Shown here: piece by piece, positions 10,740 through 24,660 of the stretch
Numbering within the stretch: the stretch's first letter is position 1
How the letters are laid out: every line of letters starts with the position of its first letter
Assembly: GCF_003254395.2 (NCBI RefSeq)
Contig: NC_037642.1
Span: 9,809,736-9,873,735 of the forward strand
Length of the DNA stretch: 64,000 bases
Source of the DNA: Apis mellifera
Taxonomy: Eukaryota; Arthropoda; Insecta; Hymenoptera; Apidae
Direction of reading: 5' to 3'
The notes under the pieces: generated by a model
Databases searched by the model: none
Seen by the model: only the letters and a program-made list of their open reading frames with translations
What the model was told of the DNA's origin: nothing
Position numbers and translations under genes: made by a program

Positions 10740-13700
10740 AATATATACTTTAATTCTCCGAGTTCCTAAATACGAATTTTGCTTTGTTCGTATTGTACTT
10801 AAGAATCACGTAATTCGTTTAATTGCGAATAATTTACATTTTTTAATCGCGATGTTTTACTATTTATTTATTTATTTATTAAAAACATAGGAATATCTAG
10901 CTAGAGAAATTCATAGATAATCCGTTACGATAAACGATGATAAAATGAAATATTTGTAAATGATTAGTCAATGCAATTATTCATCAGTATTTCTTCTCTA
11001 TTTATTGTTATCACTATCATAGAATAAATATATAAATACGTTCCTCGATAATGAATGTTGCAAAATATATTTATGCATTATTTCAAATAAATTGCGTAAA
11101 CTTCTTGAAAAATAAAAATGTTTAATCTCTATATTATGTTTTCTCTATTACCTTTGAAACTCTTCTTAAATGTAAATTTACCCGTAAATTATGTATAATT
11201 ATGCAAATATACGAGGCGAAACAAATTTCTATATTTCTATATTATATATATATATATATCCTTCATTTTTTTTAATCGAATAACGTTTAGAAAAACGTTG
11301 AAAATTTGCATTCTAAATATTTACGACTTGCACGTAGATATCTATTTGTCCCAATATCAACAGTAATATTTTTACGATGCTTTGAATATTTCATCTAGGG
11401 CATAACGATGAAAATGTTCCTCGAGTCACTCGAGCAAACGATATTAAACAGATAAAAACAACGCTTCTCACGCGAGGTTTTAAATCGACTTTTTAATTAG
11501 TCCGTGCTTCTATTTCCATAAAAATCATTATTAATTAAAATTTCGTTTTAAAATTTACTTTCTTTCTTCTGTATTTTTAATACTTTTCAATTTAATATTT
11601 TTACACTTAAAGATAATTCAATATCTTTGTTATTAAATAACATTTATAAGAATAAAAAGAGATATCTACGAGAGAAGATATTCGCAATGCGGAGAATCGC
11701 GTGAGAATTTCGTGACTTTCACCGTTCGATTTGCGCGCGAAAATAAAATTCGCGTGGGTGGGGAGAACGGATGATCGATAGGCACCGCGTGTTTGCGGTA
11801 AATCATCGCAGAGCATTCAATATCCGCGAGCTCGTGGATTGGCACGGCTCGACCCGGCCATGCAATAACTGTCGAACATCTGCCCGAGGTTTCTCTATTC
11901 GAAATGGGCTCGTTACATTGTTGGCGAAATTACGATTTGCACGCGAATATTTTTTGGCGAATCTAGAATAAACAAATTTATATACGAATATGTATGATTT
12001 TGGCTCGATAATGGTAACAAGTAAATGATCGATTTTCAAAAGTAGCAATTCATATATCTAATCGATAAATTTTGTGATTTTAACAACTGATGATTCACTA
12101 GCTTGATACATTAATCGTTATATAGACATAGATCTAGTAATTCGATAATTCCTAACCTAACTTAACCTAATTCGCTGACATCAATTTGATAGATTGTTAA
12201 TGTAATTCATTTTCACTCGAGATTCTTGCACGAATTTTGCTCTTATAACAAAAGAACAAATAATTTGAAGAATAAATTGTATCGTGTACTTTCTTTCTCG
12301 ATCAAAAATACGACACAGGTTTTACCTTACGACATATAAATAAAATTTAAAAAAAATTCGTTGTATGCATATGCTACGGAATCTATTGCATCAACCTAAC
12401 CTAATTCGCTGACTTATTAATTCGATAGATATTGTTAATTTATTTATTCAAGATTCTCGCACGCTATTATAATAAAGGAAGAAATAAATCGAAGAATAAA
12501 TTGTACCATGCACTTTCCCAACAACACAACGATACGATACTTCAGATTTTACTTTACGACAATAGAATTTTAAAAAAATTCCCTCCTATAGAATCCATTG
12601 TACCAAAGACATTCTATAGAATCTATAGTATCCAATTTACGAGTTTTACGTCCAATATGATTTTTCTTATCGGATACGTACGGTACACGTTCAACTGAAC
12701 CATACTATTTTACCGATTGAAATCATAATGGACTTCTCGCGTTTCGTACAGGTTATGTAATATTCTGGGTCAAAAATGCTCGGTTATCGACTCGTTTCGA
12801 AACTTCGTACGAAAATTAAAATATGATCGATCACTACCAACCTGTCGTATAATAATCGATAATAGACGAAAAAAATCACTGCTCTCGATCGAAAAGTAAA
12901 GAAGAGAACATCTTTCGTAAAAATAAATTTTACGAATAATTACACTTACGGATAAATGAACGTAGTAGATAATAATTTTTACAATAAAAAAAAAGGGAAA
13001 AAAAGCACACTTACATCGACACGTTTCCGAGTATCGCTTATCGATATATATTATTAAAAGAATTCGAGTATATTGGAGGAGAATGAATAAATATTGCAAG
13101 ACTTTCGATATCGCAAAGATAGTTTCGAAGGAATTCTAAAACGTGTACGCTTCCTGTGAGACGAGGACTCTTTATATGGTAACGCACACGTGAACGGATA
13201 CGTTCGTTCCTTCATTAATTCAAGGAGGACCCCCGTCGAAATCAAGGGCCATGCCATTCAGCATTTTCACTCGGCGACCTCTTTGACCCAGCTTTTCGAC
13301 GCGCGCAAAGGTCAACCGGGGGATCGTTAGCCAAGTTTCTTAATCGTGAAAACTTGTTTCATTTTATTAAGATCACCGGCGAGATACCTCTCCTCCTCGG
13401 AGAAAGAAAGGGAAAGGAGAAAAAAAGTAAAAGAGAAAATTATGGTCCGTATATTGTGTTGAAATCGAAGAAAGAAAAATAACTTTCGACGGGATATAGA
13501 ATTATTATGTTTGGATATTAAATTTCGAAAGATATTTAAAATTTTGAAATATCCAAAAAAGTTCGAATATTTCAGAATTTCAGGCATTCGAGTTGAACGT
13601 TAAGAATTTAAGATATTTAAAATTTTAAAAATTCGAGTGGCTAGAATTTTCAAGCATCTAATAACGAAGAGGAATATCAAAGAACTCTTATATTCACCGA

Positions 13701-16700
13701 TATAAAATATTCATGAGTTTAGATATTATTAAGAATTTAAATATTCATGTTCCAATTTTAACTTCTTTAAGGATAACCTGTCTTAATCTCTTACATTAAA
13801 AAAAAAAAAAAAGAAGAAGATACGATAATTTATTAACATTTAACGTTTATGCAACGACTACTCGATAATGGAACGGAAAGAGAGATAAAAATGAAGAAAA
13901 GAGGTAACGAAAAGAGCGTTTGAAGCAAAAAAGAAAATTAAAGGGTGGAAAGTCGATCGGCACGGATGCAATTAACAATATACAGCGAGATGAATAGGGC
14001 GTGTTGAACGCTCGCTAAAATTCTACCCTAACTCGGTGAAACGTACGCCCGTTAATGAGGACACGTGCACTTCTTCGTGCACGGACAATGCTGACGCTAT
14101 ATACCGGGTGGTGATTCACGATGATCGGTATAAACATTGGTTATTCGCTACAATATCCTTCTAATGAAAATCCCGTTTCAGACGCGACGAGTCGTGTGAT
14201 ACAATTGAAATCACTGTTCGAACACTCTTTTCTTACCATATAGAGGTTAAATACGATTTCACGAGGAAGTTTCTCGAATCGATTTTTCCGAAATATAATA
14301 GAATTTCGATAACAATATGCCAATCGAATAATGGATTTTAATTTGTAAAATGTGTTTCTAAAAAAAGTATAGCCATTTTTAACAAATAGCTGTAATGCAC
14401 GTAACATTGTGATATTAACGATAACAAAGTTACCTGCAATGCAGATGAAACGTATCCAAATAATATCGAACAAATAAATTACTTTAGTAAAGTCGTGAAA
14501 CTATTGAAATGTCAAGGTTGATTAAAAAAAAAAAATCGAACGAATACACTCAAACTTACATATCACTCTATACGTAACTTGCTACAACTTTATTACGTCT
14601 TTCATACACACACACACGTAGAAAGAAACGCGTCCTAATTAATTTATATTCAATTAAGACTCGAGGGAAAAAATTTATTTCAAAGGGATTAAGATTCGTT
14701 TCGTTTCTATCGGATCGCCCGGTAGATGAATATACGTCTGGCACGATCGTCGAGTTGTTCGGACCCCACGGTCGCAAGAGTATTGCAGTTTCACGTTTCG
14801 TATTTAGATCAGCGTTTAACCCAGAAGCGAGCACGAGTTGGTGCACATCGAGTAAGAAAAGCAAGAAGAGGAAGAAGAAGAAGAAGGAGAAGGAGAAGAG
14901 AAAAAAAAGACGAACTGAAACGCGTTTCAGCTTGCAAACTGTTCGAATCAACCGGCTGGAAGCGCGCGTTTTCCACGGACTTTTGCACCTTCTCGCTTCA
15001 ACGTCCCTCGTTGAACACTCAAAGGAGCCTCTTTTTTTTCGCCACGAGAATTGAAGAAATGAAATAACGACAATTTTGCATAAATTCAAAATCCGGTGGA
15101 GGATTAAATATTTTTTCTCTGGTTATTGTTACAAATTCAGAAAAAAGAGTCGTGAGAAATATATTCGTTAATAAACTGTCGATTCGTAATTCTGATCTTT
15201 TGTTTTCATATAATTTCACTCGAATGAAAAGACATGTACATAATAATAAAGGATTTATAAAGCCGTGATACGAGTTAAACGGATCGCATTATGTAGCATA
15301 AGAATGGCGGGCAGAAAGATCGTGCAGGAAGCCTTTTATGCAATTTCGTGCCGCAACTCGCGATGAAGACGAAACCAAATAAGGTAGTACGGTGCGTAAC
15401 GCGAAAAAGACGATGGCTAACCCTGTTGCGTGATCCATTTTCGTTCCGTCTCAGCTTCTGTGATCGTCAATCATCCCGTTTAATGATCGTTCGCTCCCTT
15501 TGTTTCTTCGACAAGAGAGAAAAAAAAAAAAAAGAATTAAATTCTCGCGTGATGCTTGCCTCACGTTCGAACGCTTGATCGACCGAAACTTCTTCCGTCG
15601 TTTCTATCAAAAGTTTAACTCCTAAACTTTCTAAAAAAAAGATCACTAAAAACAGGATCATCGAGAGCCCGACAAATTTTTTTTCTAAAATTCGTAATAA
15701 TTTTCAATATTTAAATATAGGTTAAAGTAAAAATAAAAAAAATTTCAGAAAAAAAAAATCGTTTACGAAAATATTTTATTTAATTTTAGTTTAATTTTAA
15801 TCGAAGTTAATTTTACGCGTTCGAAATTATTCCATTTGAATTTCTAAAGGTTAAGAGAAAAAATTTCTGCAAAAGTATTATAATTACCGTTAAATAATTT
15901 AGATTTTTGCATTACGTAAAATTTGAATCGCTATGCGTGAAAGTGTTCCGTCATTTTAACGTGGTAAGTAACGAGCAAGGTAAAATTATTTCGTTATGAT
16001 TCATACCGCGAATGTTTCTATTTTCAATTACTTAAAAATAGTTTGAAAATCGAAGCGTGATATCTAATTACAGGCTATTTGATTCGAAACGAAACAAAGA
16101 ATTTCACAGTTTGATGGATTATCTGTCTTAAAATTATCACACGTTAAGTCACGTGTTAGAAAAATTATATCAATAAGGCACAAAGAATTCTCTTTTCCTT
16201 TTTTTTCTTTTTTCTTTTTTTTTTTTTTTTTTAATCGCGCTTAGACACTTACGAGTTTTTAAGTAGATTGAAGTTGTATAATCGCAATATTATCTCGCGA
16301 AAAAAAAAAGTTAATTATATAACTATTGTTAATAACTATCGAGCCCTCGAGAACATGGATTTCCTACATGAGAATTTATTATATACTGAATACAAACAAT
16401 CATAAATCGTGGAAGATAACATTCCAACGGTTTTACAATTCAGAACGTTCTTGTTCCCAGAAGATCGTTATAATTATATGTATGTATACATACACCATGG
16501 ATTTAACATTCGTGATAAATCGCTTCTGTTTATTCCAAATTAATTACACCGATATTACATGAAGAATTAGAAAAAAAAAAAAAATTAGAAAAAGCCAACG
16601 ACCTTTGCTCACCTCTCAGAATCGCGATTAGAATTTAATTGATTTTTAGAATTAGTATTTGATTGTCTAAAAATATATATCGTACGTTTTTAATGTAATT

Positions 16701-19700
16701 CGGATCTTACCTTGAGCTGTAGATATCCGGCTAATGATAGTAACATCGATGCCGATTAAATAACAATAACAGAGAAGAAGAACTCGATATTCGTTCGTTC
16801 GATGGTCGTCGTAAGTACTGACTTCTCCGCTTTCTTAAGTCACCCAGGTTGTGACTCGCGTCAGAATTGTATTTAGGTTTGCATTTATGAGAGTTGAATC
16901 ACCAGAGAGAGCGAGATATTGATATTTCGCTCATAATATATTTAGAAATAAACTATGAGAGCGGTGGTTGCGAAGATTTTACGAATTAATTCAAATTCTA
17001 CTTGTTGTTGGTTTGGACCGAGTCCAAATTTTATCCGTGTCAAATTCTACGCGGGTATATTTCCGATTGAATTACACGCAGTGGAGAAAAGTTGAAAAGT
17101 TTCGGTAAGAATTCCCTCCGGTAAGATGAAGGCTGTTGGAGCAATAGCAATAGAGAAAGAGGGAGCAGAGAAAGAGGGAGACCTGCAAAGAATGATTTAC
17201 GAGTCTCGCTAACAATAAAAGTTGAATCACTGGCTTTTACGGAGGGTCAAACACCTGGTTTGTGCAACTGGTTGATAATCTGTATTTTAGTGAAGAAATA
17301 TAGAGGAATGTCTCTATTGTGCACTTCATTGGCATTTATTACACGTTTCGACACCTACAACGATAAAATGTGTACTAATTTTAGAATCACAACATGTATT
17401 CAATAATAAAAGTTTATTGAACCTTCTAACAAATGACGTCAGAGCAAACCGATGCCAAGGATCGAACAAGATTATTATTGAACATTACTTATGAATCATA
17501 ACGAATATATTTGTACATATCTTTCAATTCTATATTTCCTAACCTCTAATCTAACCTCTATTTCAACTTTAGCTTTAAATTATAATATTAAAATTTCTCC
17601 AATTCTTTAACTTTTTATTTTGTGAATAAAATATCGAATTCCAATTCTCGAAAGAATAATCGAAATAACTTCATTTAATTTACGATTACACCATCACTAT
17701 GCCATCACTTTCGCGCGCAAACATTTCGGGCGATAAACAACATCGATCCTGCTTCAAGACGAAGGAAAACAAAATGGCCAGTGAGTCAACTATCTTCACG
17801 ATGATGGGAGATAGTTACATCACTCTGCCGACGAAAGTTCGGACTACGTCCAAGACGTGACCAAAAAAGGCAACCACGCGAATCAAACGTGTAATGAACG
17901 ATCGAAACACAGTTGCAAGTCGTAGAGAACATCCAGAGGAATGCGACTGCGGTAATACCAATTCTGATTGGTCAATGACAACCAAGGAGAAATTAAAAGC
18001 TAAAATAGACCATTATTTAACGAGGTGATCGATAAGGGCGAAGTTTCATCGTGAAAGTGTTGTCTCGATTGTGCGGCTTTTAGCGAGTTTACATTAAGCT
18101 CGTGACCACTCGAAATAGTCTCGAGAAGCTTTTGGAAGTTCTCTTAATGGAATAACGGAACATATGGCGCGCGCTATTGTCGTATATTGCGACGGAACCA
18201 TTATCGATGCTATTTCGATTCGAGAAGAAATGTTTTTTTTAAAGCGATGAAAAAAATTTTTTTTTCAAATTCTACGATTAAAACATAGATTTTATTGGGC
18301 GTGTGGTAATTTGATTTGTATGCAATAGATTAGATAATAATGATAGATGCATTAACGATGTTAGATCATGAGTGGATAGTAGTAATTGGTTACGTGACCA
18401 GAAAGGACGATTCTTGTTACCAGAGATAAGTTAGAAGAATTTATTTTGTATGCTTGGTAAGTTTGCGAAAAAGAACTACAACGGAAGTATAATGCAACCT
18501 ATCTGACGATGCAGTTTAGACTTAAATTTGTATTTTAAATTTAAAATTTAAAATTGAAGAATAAAAAATTTGAGAATCAAGATTTCAAGCGTGAATAAAC
18601 AGAATAATGCATTTTGAAAATTTGAAGAAAATAGCTATGCAGAGAGACAGATTTTAATACACGCTAGGTATACATAATTTCAACGGTTAAACGCAGCTGC
18701 GATGACGCTACGAAAGCGAATCGGTCCCTCGCGTTCTTTGCATTCCGGCTAGGTCGTGCATTGGCGTGCAAATATTATGGCGAGGTCGCAGATGGCCCTG
18801 CAGAAAACGAGCAAAATTCCGGCCGAGTCGACGCGTCAAAGGTGAACGTTTTGGTGCCAGGAATAACCATCACGCTTCTTTTTATAATCCCCTCATCGCG
18901 TGTTAACTGAAAATTTGATAGGTTAAACGAAAATTTACATACTCACTCGAGAATCTGGCATAAATACACAAATATGTAAATCACATATAAATTTAATCTG
19001 TTAACATCAAGAAGTTTAGATATGAAATCTTTTCTATATTGATAATTTATCGTGTATACACTGGAATAACACTACAAGTAAATAATAACTATATAAATGC
19101 TCAAACAACCACCGAGTTCTTTTACGTACCGACAAGTGGAACCCTAAATTCAGTTTATCATCGCGTCTTTGCTTTAAATCGAGTTACTTCTAGGTACCTG
19201 ACCTACGACGCTGAACGTCTATTATTAGCGATTTGACTTCCCTCGTATTAGAAGGGCTAACTAACGATTAAAATCTGAATACAATTTTATTTCCTACAAT
19301 CGATAATGTCGCAATCATGGATTTAATCCATTAGACAATGCATCGGCTGAGGCACGTAAATGACGGGCCATATCTATCTATCGTCTATCTTTCTATTTTT
19401 TTTCGTGAATGACTTATAGGCTATGATTTATTTAATATTTTTCGTATTTAATATATATATATATGAATTATATGATATTATATCGTATTCTATTTCTCAA
19501 TTTTATATAGAATTATTATTCTCTATATTATTCTCATACCATGTTTTGTGACGCATCATTTTGACTGTTTCGAATCACACATACCATTTCACTATACTTC
19601 ATATCTTTGCATATATCTTTCTCATGCATTAACTACACACAATTTACACACACTTTTTTTCACATTACTTTTTTGATTACACGCACTGCACACGTTTATT

Positions 19701-22700
19701 GTACGCGTCGCGTAGTCTAGGCCGTTAATGTCGATCGTGCGAATCGAAAGCAGTTGCAGACCCGCGTTAATATTTCTGTTCCACACGTTCGATGACTCAA
19801 TGACAGCCACATGGTGGGGCGCCCCCCCAGGGAAACGATCTTTGTGGGGTTTGCACAGGGCGAGCGTGTGGAGGGCCACGTGTGTGCTACGAGCCAGATA
19901 AATCTACTCGCGTTAACCCTGCCCGTTTTCATCGTATTTACACATTATGTACACCATGGGTCAATGTAACCCGCCTATTCTGTGCAATATTCTTGATAAC
20001 AATATTAGGTTAGTACATACGAAATGTCATTTTCAAATAAAATTTACCACTATGTACCACAGTTCTTTCGAAATATTATACACATTTTGATTAAAATAAT
20101 TTCTAAACGAATTTATGCACTTTTTTTAAAGACTAACTATATATATATGCAATATAATAATAATTTGATAGCAATAGTTTTTGCATTCAACGATTCACTA
20201 TTTGAACTTGCTTCTTATGGCGTTTCTCACTCAATTGAAGTCATGCGCTAAAAATCCCTAGGATATGTATATCGATTTTATTCGATATATCCTTATTCTT
20301 TAATTATGTCACCAACTTCAGTTATGCTAATTTCTATTCTTAATTTCCTTCGACATGTCTAATCTACTTGTGTATAGCCAAATAATGACATAAAAATAAA
20401 TGATATTAAATATCTAATATTAATTTTTGTTATATAAAAATAAAAAATAATTTTTCTAAAAAATATGGATATAGTGATAATTATTTTACAAAGTGAAATT
20501 CTAACGAATTACTAAGGTTATTATTCCAATTTTTGTTCAAATTAATTTTCGTTTTTAAAATTCAATAAATTTTTACAAATACGTTATCAACTTAATTTTT
20601 TTTAGTTTATATATTACGAAAAATCTTAATTAATGAGATAAATAACGGATTTATAAAATTGACCGAGAAGAAGAATTGTCTTGTTTCAACGATTCAAAGG
20701 GGAGAAATTCATTTCAGACTGATTTATATACTAGCCAACATGTAAATCTGGAAGCGTTAAAAGCAAAACGTTTCAAAGCAGTTGGTTAATAGTAGACAGG
20801 GATATATACGGGATCGAATACGGGATACTGAAACACATTTTCACTAACATTTTTCATGCAAAATATTTACCATTTTTTTTGAAAAATTTGACGCAAAATA
20901 TTTGAAATATGAAATTACGTTAAAGAATATATGAACTTTTAAAATAAAAATTTTGCCTTTGTTAATTTTTCTGTTTTTTTTTAAAGGAAAAATATTTCTT
21001 AATTAACTGTCACATTAACGACAAAATTTATGATAAATATTAATTTTTATCTAATAAAATTAAAATGTAATGCATTTGTGTCTTCAAGAAAGAAAAAGAG
21101 ATTCTTAATTAGAGCGAGTGAGTAAAGGTTTTCTAAAGGGTCGAAGAATATTAATAGCTGAATATAAATATAAATCATTATGTTTCTTAACGCTTTATAT
21201 TAATAAAATTTCAAGGTTTCAACGAGAATAAAATATTTCAAGGAGAGTTGATAAGTATGTAATTATACAAATTTAATTTGTATTCAAAAAGTAAGTAAAT
21301 AAAATTTTTTTGCATATTTTATTCTTTTTTTAGAAAAAATATGCATGAATTATTTTTTCAGTTAATTCTTTATTTGAGATATTATTACAGAAAGCAATTC
21401 TAATTAATCCACGACAAAAATGCTGGATCCCCACATATCGCAGTCAAAAAAACCGAATTTTTGGCACGGTCTTCCAAACTCGTATCTCCTCTGGGTTATT
21501 TGCGGACTGCCTTTAAAGCGTCGTTAAGAAACTCTGTCTGATCAACTTGACCAACTTAAAGATACGATTTTTTTCGACTTTTTTATTAAATATCTCAAAG
21601 AATGAATGTGATACTTCCCAATCTAATTTCGATTACAAAAAAATCGCTGTTTCTCAGGAATTTCTTTCATATCCGATTCAATAATAAATAATAAATTAAT
21701 TACTAATAGTATAAATTAATTCTGTATTATATTTGAGAAAAATTTTGTTCACAGATAATATCATAAATAATTCTGTAATTCAGATAATATCTGAAATAAT
21801 TCTCCACGAATCTACACAAAATATCTGAGAACGGTAAGAAATAGTTCAGAGAACGGTAAAAGAAATCAATAAATCGACCGACAAGAAAAGAATAATGAGA
21901 ATCTAATGAGTTAGATCTTAAAAGAAGAATAATGCAATATATCATAATAACGTTATAATAATGTTTAATATAATTTTCGTGTAAAATAATTTTTGCCGTT
22001 AAGAAATCGTGAGAATAATTTGAGAAGGAAGGTCGCAGTATCGATAAATCCCAAGAATAATTAGAATGAATGGAATAGTGCCGATAAATCGCGAGGATAA
22101 TTGAACGAGGAGAACGATTCAAGGCGGGTGTTCCGTGGTCAGGTCAGCCTGTGTAGAATGATTTGAACGGTAAATATATCCGCGAGCCGGACGTGCGGAT
22201 GCCTAATCTGAGAGCAGCCCGTGCTCTCAGGAAGGGAGGAGGCCGCTTCGTCAAATGAAGAAACGCATTCTGCAGAGGCCGTTTACCGGCACCAGTTTTT
22301 GGCCTCGAGCTGATAGACAAATTTTACGACTTTAGTTCAACCGAGCCATTCGCTTCCTATTCTAGAAAATAATGAATTTACCTAATAAGTAAACTCTATT
22401 ATCTCAAAACGTATTGAAAATTTAACGTCCAATTTCAACAAAGAAACCGAGATATAAAATCAAGTTGGAGAAACGAAAGATTAAATAGTCTTCTTCAGAA
22501 GGCTTAAGGGGACCGAGAAATCGAGGAAAGTTGAATGAAAAGAAGTATCTAAAAAGCGTTGTGCTCGAACAATGACGGTGAAAAGTGGCTGTTTTTCAAC
22601 TTGCACGATGGACAATGAGGATATATCTCTCGCGATAGAAATAGTTATTAGACGAGGGCTGGCAAGTGATTCTGATTGTTAGATACCAAGATTCCCTTCT

Positions 22701-23600
22701 CCTCTCTCTCTCTCTCTCTCTCTCTCTATTCATGCATTATGCAAAGTATCTTCCGCTCTCCGTATTATCCACGGTTTATTCCCATCGTTGTTGATCGTGG
22801 CCGGAGAAAGCGTACGAAATCACTTCGTTCGTAAAATAATCGTGGTACACGATATGTATATATAGGCAAGATTGGTGTCTAAAATTTTTCTTACGTTATA
22901 ATAACAGCGCTACATTGTTAAACATGCGATTTCTTATATGCAAGCAGTATCTTGCCGAGTTTTTTTACAGTTAAACGAGATGCATTGAAATATGCCTCGT
23001 TAATCTAGATGGGATCCTACCGTTCTTTTTGAATAAAGAGCACAGTTGACCTTGAATTATGGGTGGAAATATCAAGAGAACATATCGTTGGTGGAATATA
23101 GTTGTATGTGGCAAAGTGTTTATGACTCGTAAAATCGTTTTTTTTTTCGATACAAAATGGAAACGCAATGGAGGTAACAAAAAATTTTGTTGGAGATGTT
23201 CTAAGATTTTTTCCTTTCTTTTTTTTTGCGTAAAAATTTAAGTGTCGAAGATTCTAGGAAGAAGTATAATACCAAAAAGATCATAACCAGAAACTCTTTC
23301 AATCAAGAATCCCTGCAGCTACAGCTAATGAGATGCTCCTCGAAAGAGACAGCTTGTGATCGAGGGTCACCGTGTCAACGCGATTCCTGACGCGTGCACG
23401 CACTCGAGAACACGGCCTACGCGTGCAATTCACAACGCTCTTTTCGTCCCACGTTTTCTCGTCGTCTCTCCCAATAGCTGCACTTTCCATAAATTAATTA
23501 TTTTAATAGGCTGTGTTCGAGGACGCGAGGTATCCGATGTCTCCACACGTGCACAACAGAAATATAAATGGATTAACTATAATACTTCCCTTTTACGGTC
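10740..23600. other. Gene desert, first part: no supported gene
   Basis: Apart from simple repeats, only short chance open frames are present. G+C-richer islands stand out at about 11700-11900, 13140-13330, 14700-15060, 17700-18200, 18690-18880, 19720-19930 and 22130-22320; these are candidates for enhancers or non-coding promoters. Poly-T runs occur at 16200-16232 and a (CT)n tract at about 22700-22728. TTAGG-type units occur near 12150 and 12393. Confidence 0.5.
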
Positions 23601-23608
23601 GTTACTAT

Positions 23609-24660
23609 AAATTATGTAAATCGTGTATTATGTACTTATATAGGGGAAAGAATATATAGTGTAAAAGATATATTTGCATTTTATTCGTTGTAGGATTCTT
23701 GCTAAAAATGGAAATTGATGTTTTTAAATATTCTAACCTTTTAAAACTTTTTAAACTCGGAATATTTTTTTTTGTGAAATTTTTCAAATTTTGAACTTTT
23801 TAAATATGCATTTTGGATATTAAAAGAATGATTTTTTTCTATAAAAATAAATGAGTATAGTTTATGTATGATTTGATATGATTTGGTATGATAAATTTGA
23901 CAACCAATATTTTGTCGTATATAAATTCTGATTCGTCGACTGAAAACAAGAAATGTAAATTGTGTATTATATAGTGGAATATGTGTGTATTATATAGTGG
24001 AATATTGTATGTGTATTTATATAGTGGAAAGAATATATAGTGTAAAAGATATTTGCATTTTATTCATTGTAGGATTCTTGTTAAAAATGGAAATTGATGT
24101 TTTTAAATATTCTAACCTTAAAACTTTCTAAACTCGGAATATTTTTTTTATGAAATTTTTAAAATTTTGAATTCTTTAAATATGCATTTTGGATATTAAA
24201 AGAATGATTTTTTTCTATAAAAACAAATGAGTATAGTTTATGTATGATTTGATATGATTTGGTATGGTAAATTTGACAACCAATATTTTGTCGTATATAA
24301 GTTCTGATTCGTCAATTGAAAACAAGAAATGTAAATTGTGTATTATGTACTTATATAGTGGAAAGAATATATAGTGTAAAAGATATTTGCATTTTATTCG
24401 TTGTAGGATTCTTGCTAAAAATGGAAATTGATGTTTTTAAATATTCTAACCTTAAAACTTTCTAAACTCGGAATATTTTTTTTTTATGAAATTTTTAAAA
24501 TTTTAACTTTTAGAACTCTTTAAATATGCATTTTTGATATTAAAAGAATGATTTTTTTCTATAAAAACAATATAGTTTATATATGATTTGATATAATTTG
24601 GTAAATTTGACAACCAATATTTTGTCGTATATCGATTCGTATATAAGTTCTGATTCATTC
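23609..24660. repeat. Three direct copies of a ~334-bp A+T-rich unit
   Basis: The landmark GGAAAGAATATATAGTG recurs at about 23644, 24026 and 24360. Copy 2 begins with an extra ~48 bp made of repeated TATATAGTGGAATAT units. The copies share a long common body, including GGATTCTTG and GATTTGATATGATTTGG blocks, with small indels. A piece of the unit end, TCGACTGAAAACAAGAAATG, is found again as a single copy at about 26269. Confidence 0.93.

Noticed and set aside
5870..12405. CCTAACC units resembling the insect telomere repeat
   Set aside because: Only one to two units occur at each site (near 5880, 8186, 12150 and 12393); too short to call interstitial telomere arrays.
19622..19932. Overlapping minus-strand frames in a G+C-rich patch
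   Set aside because: No recognisable motif and no splice signals; treated as a possible regulatory island.
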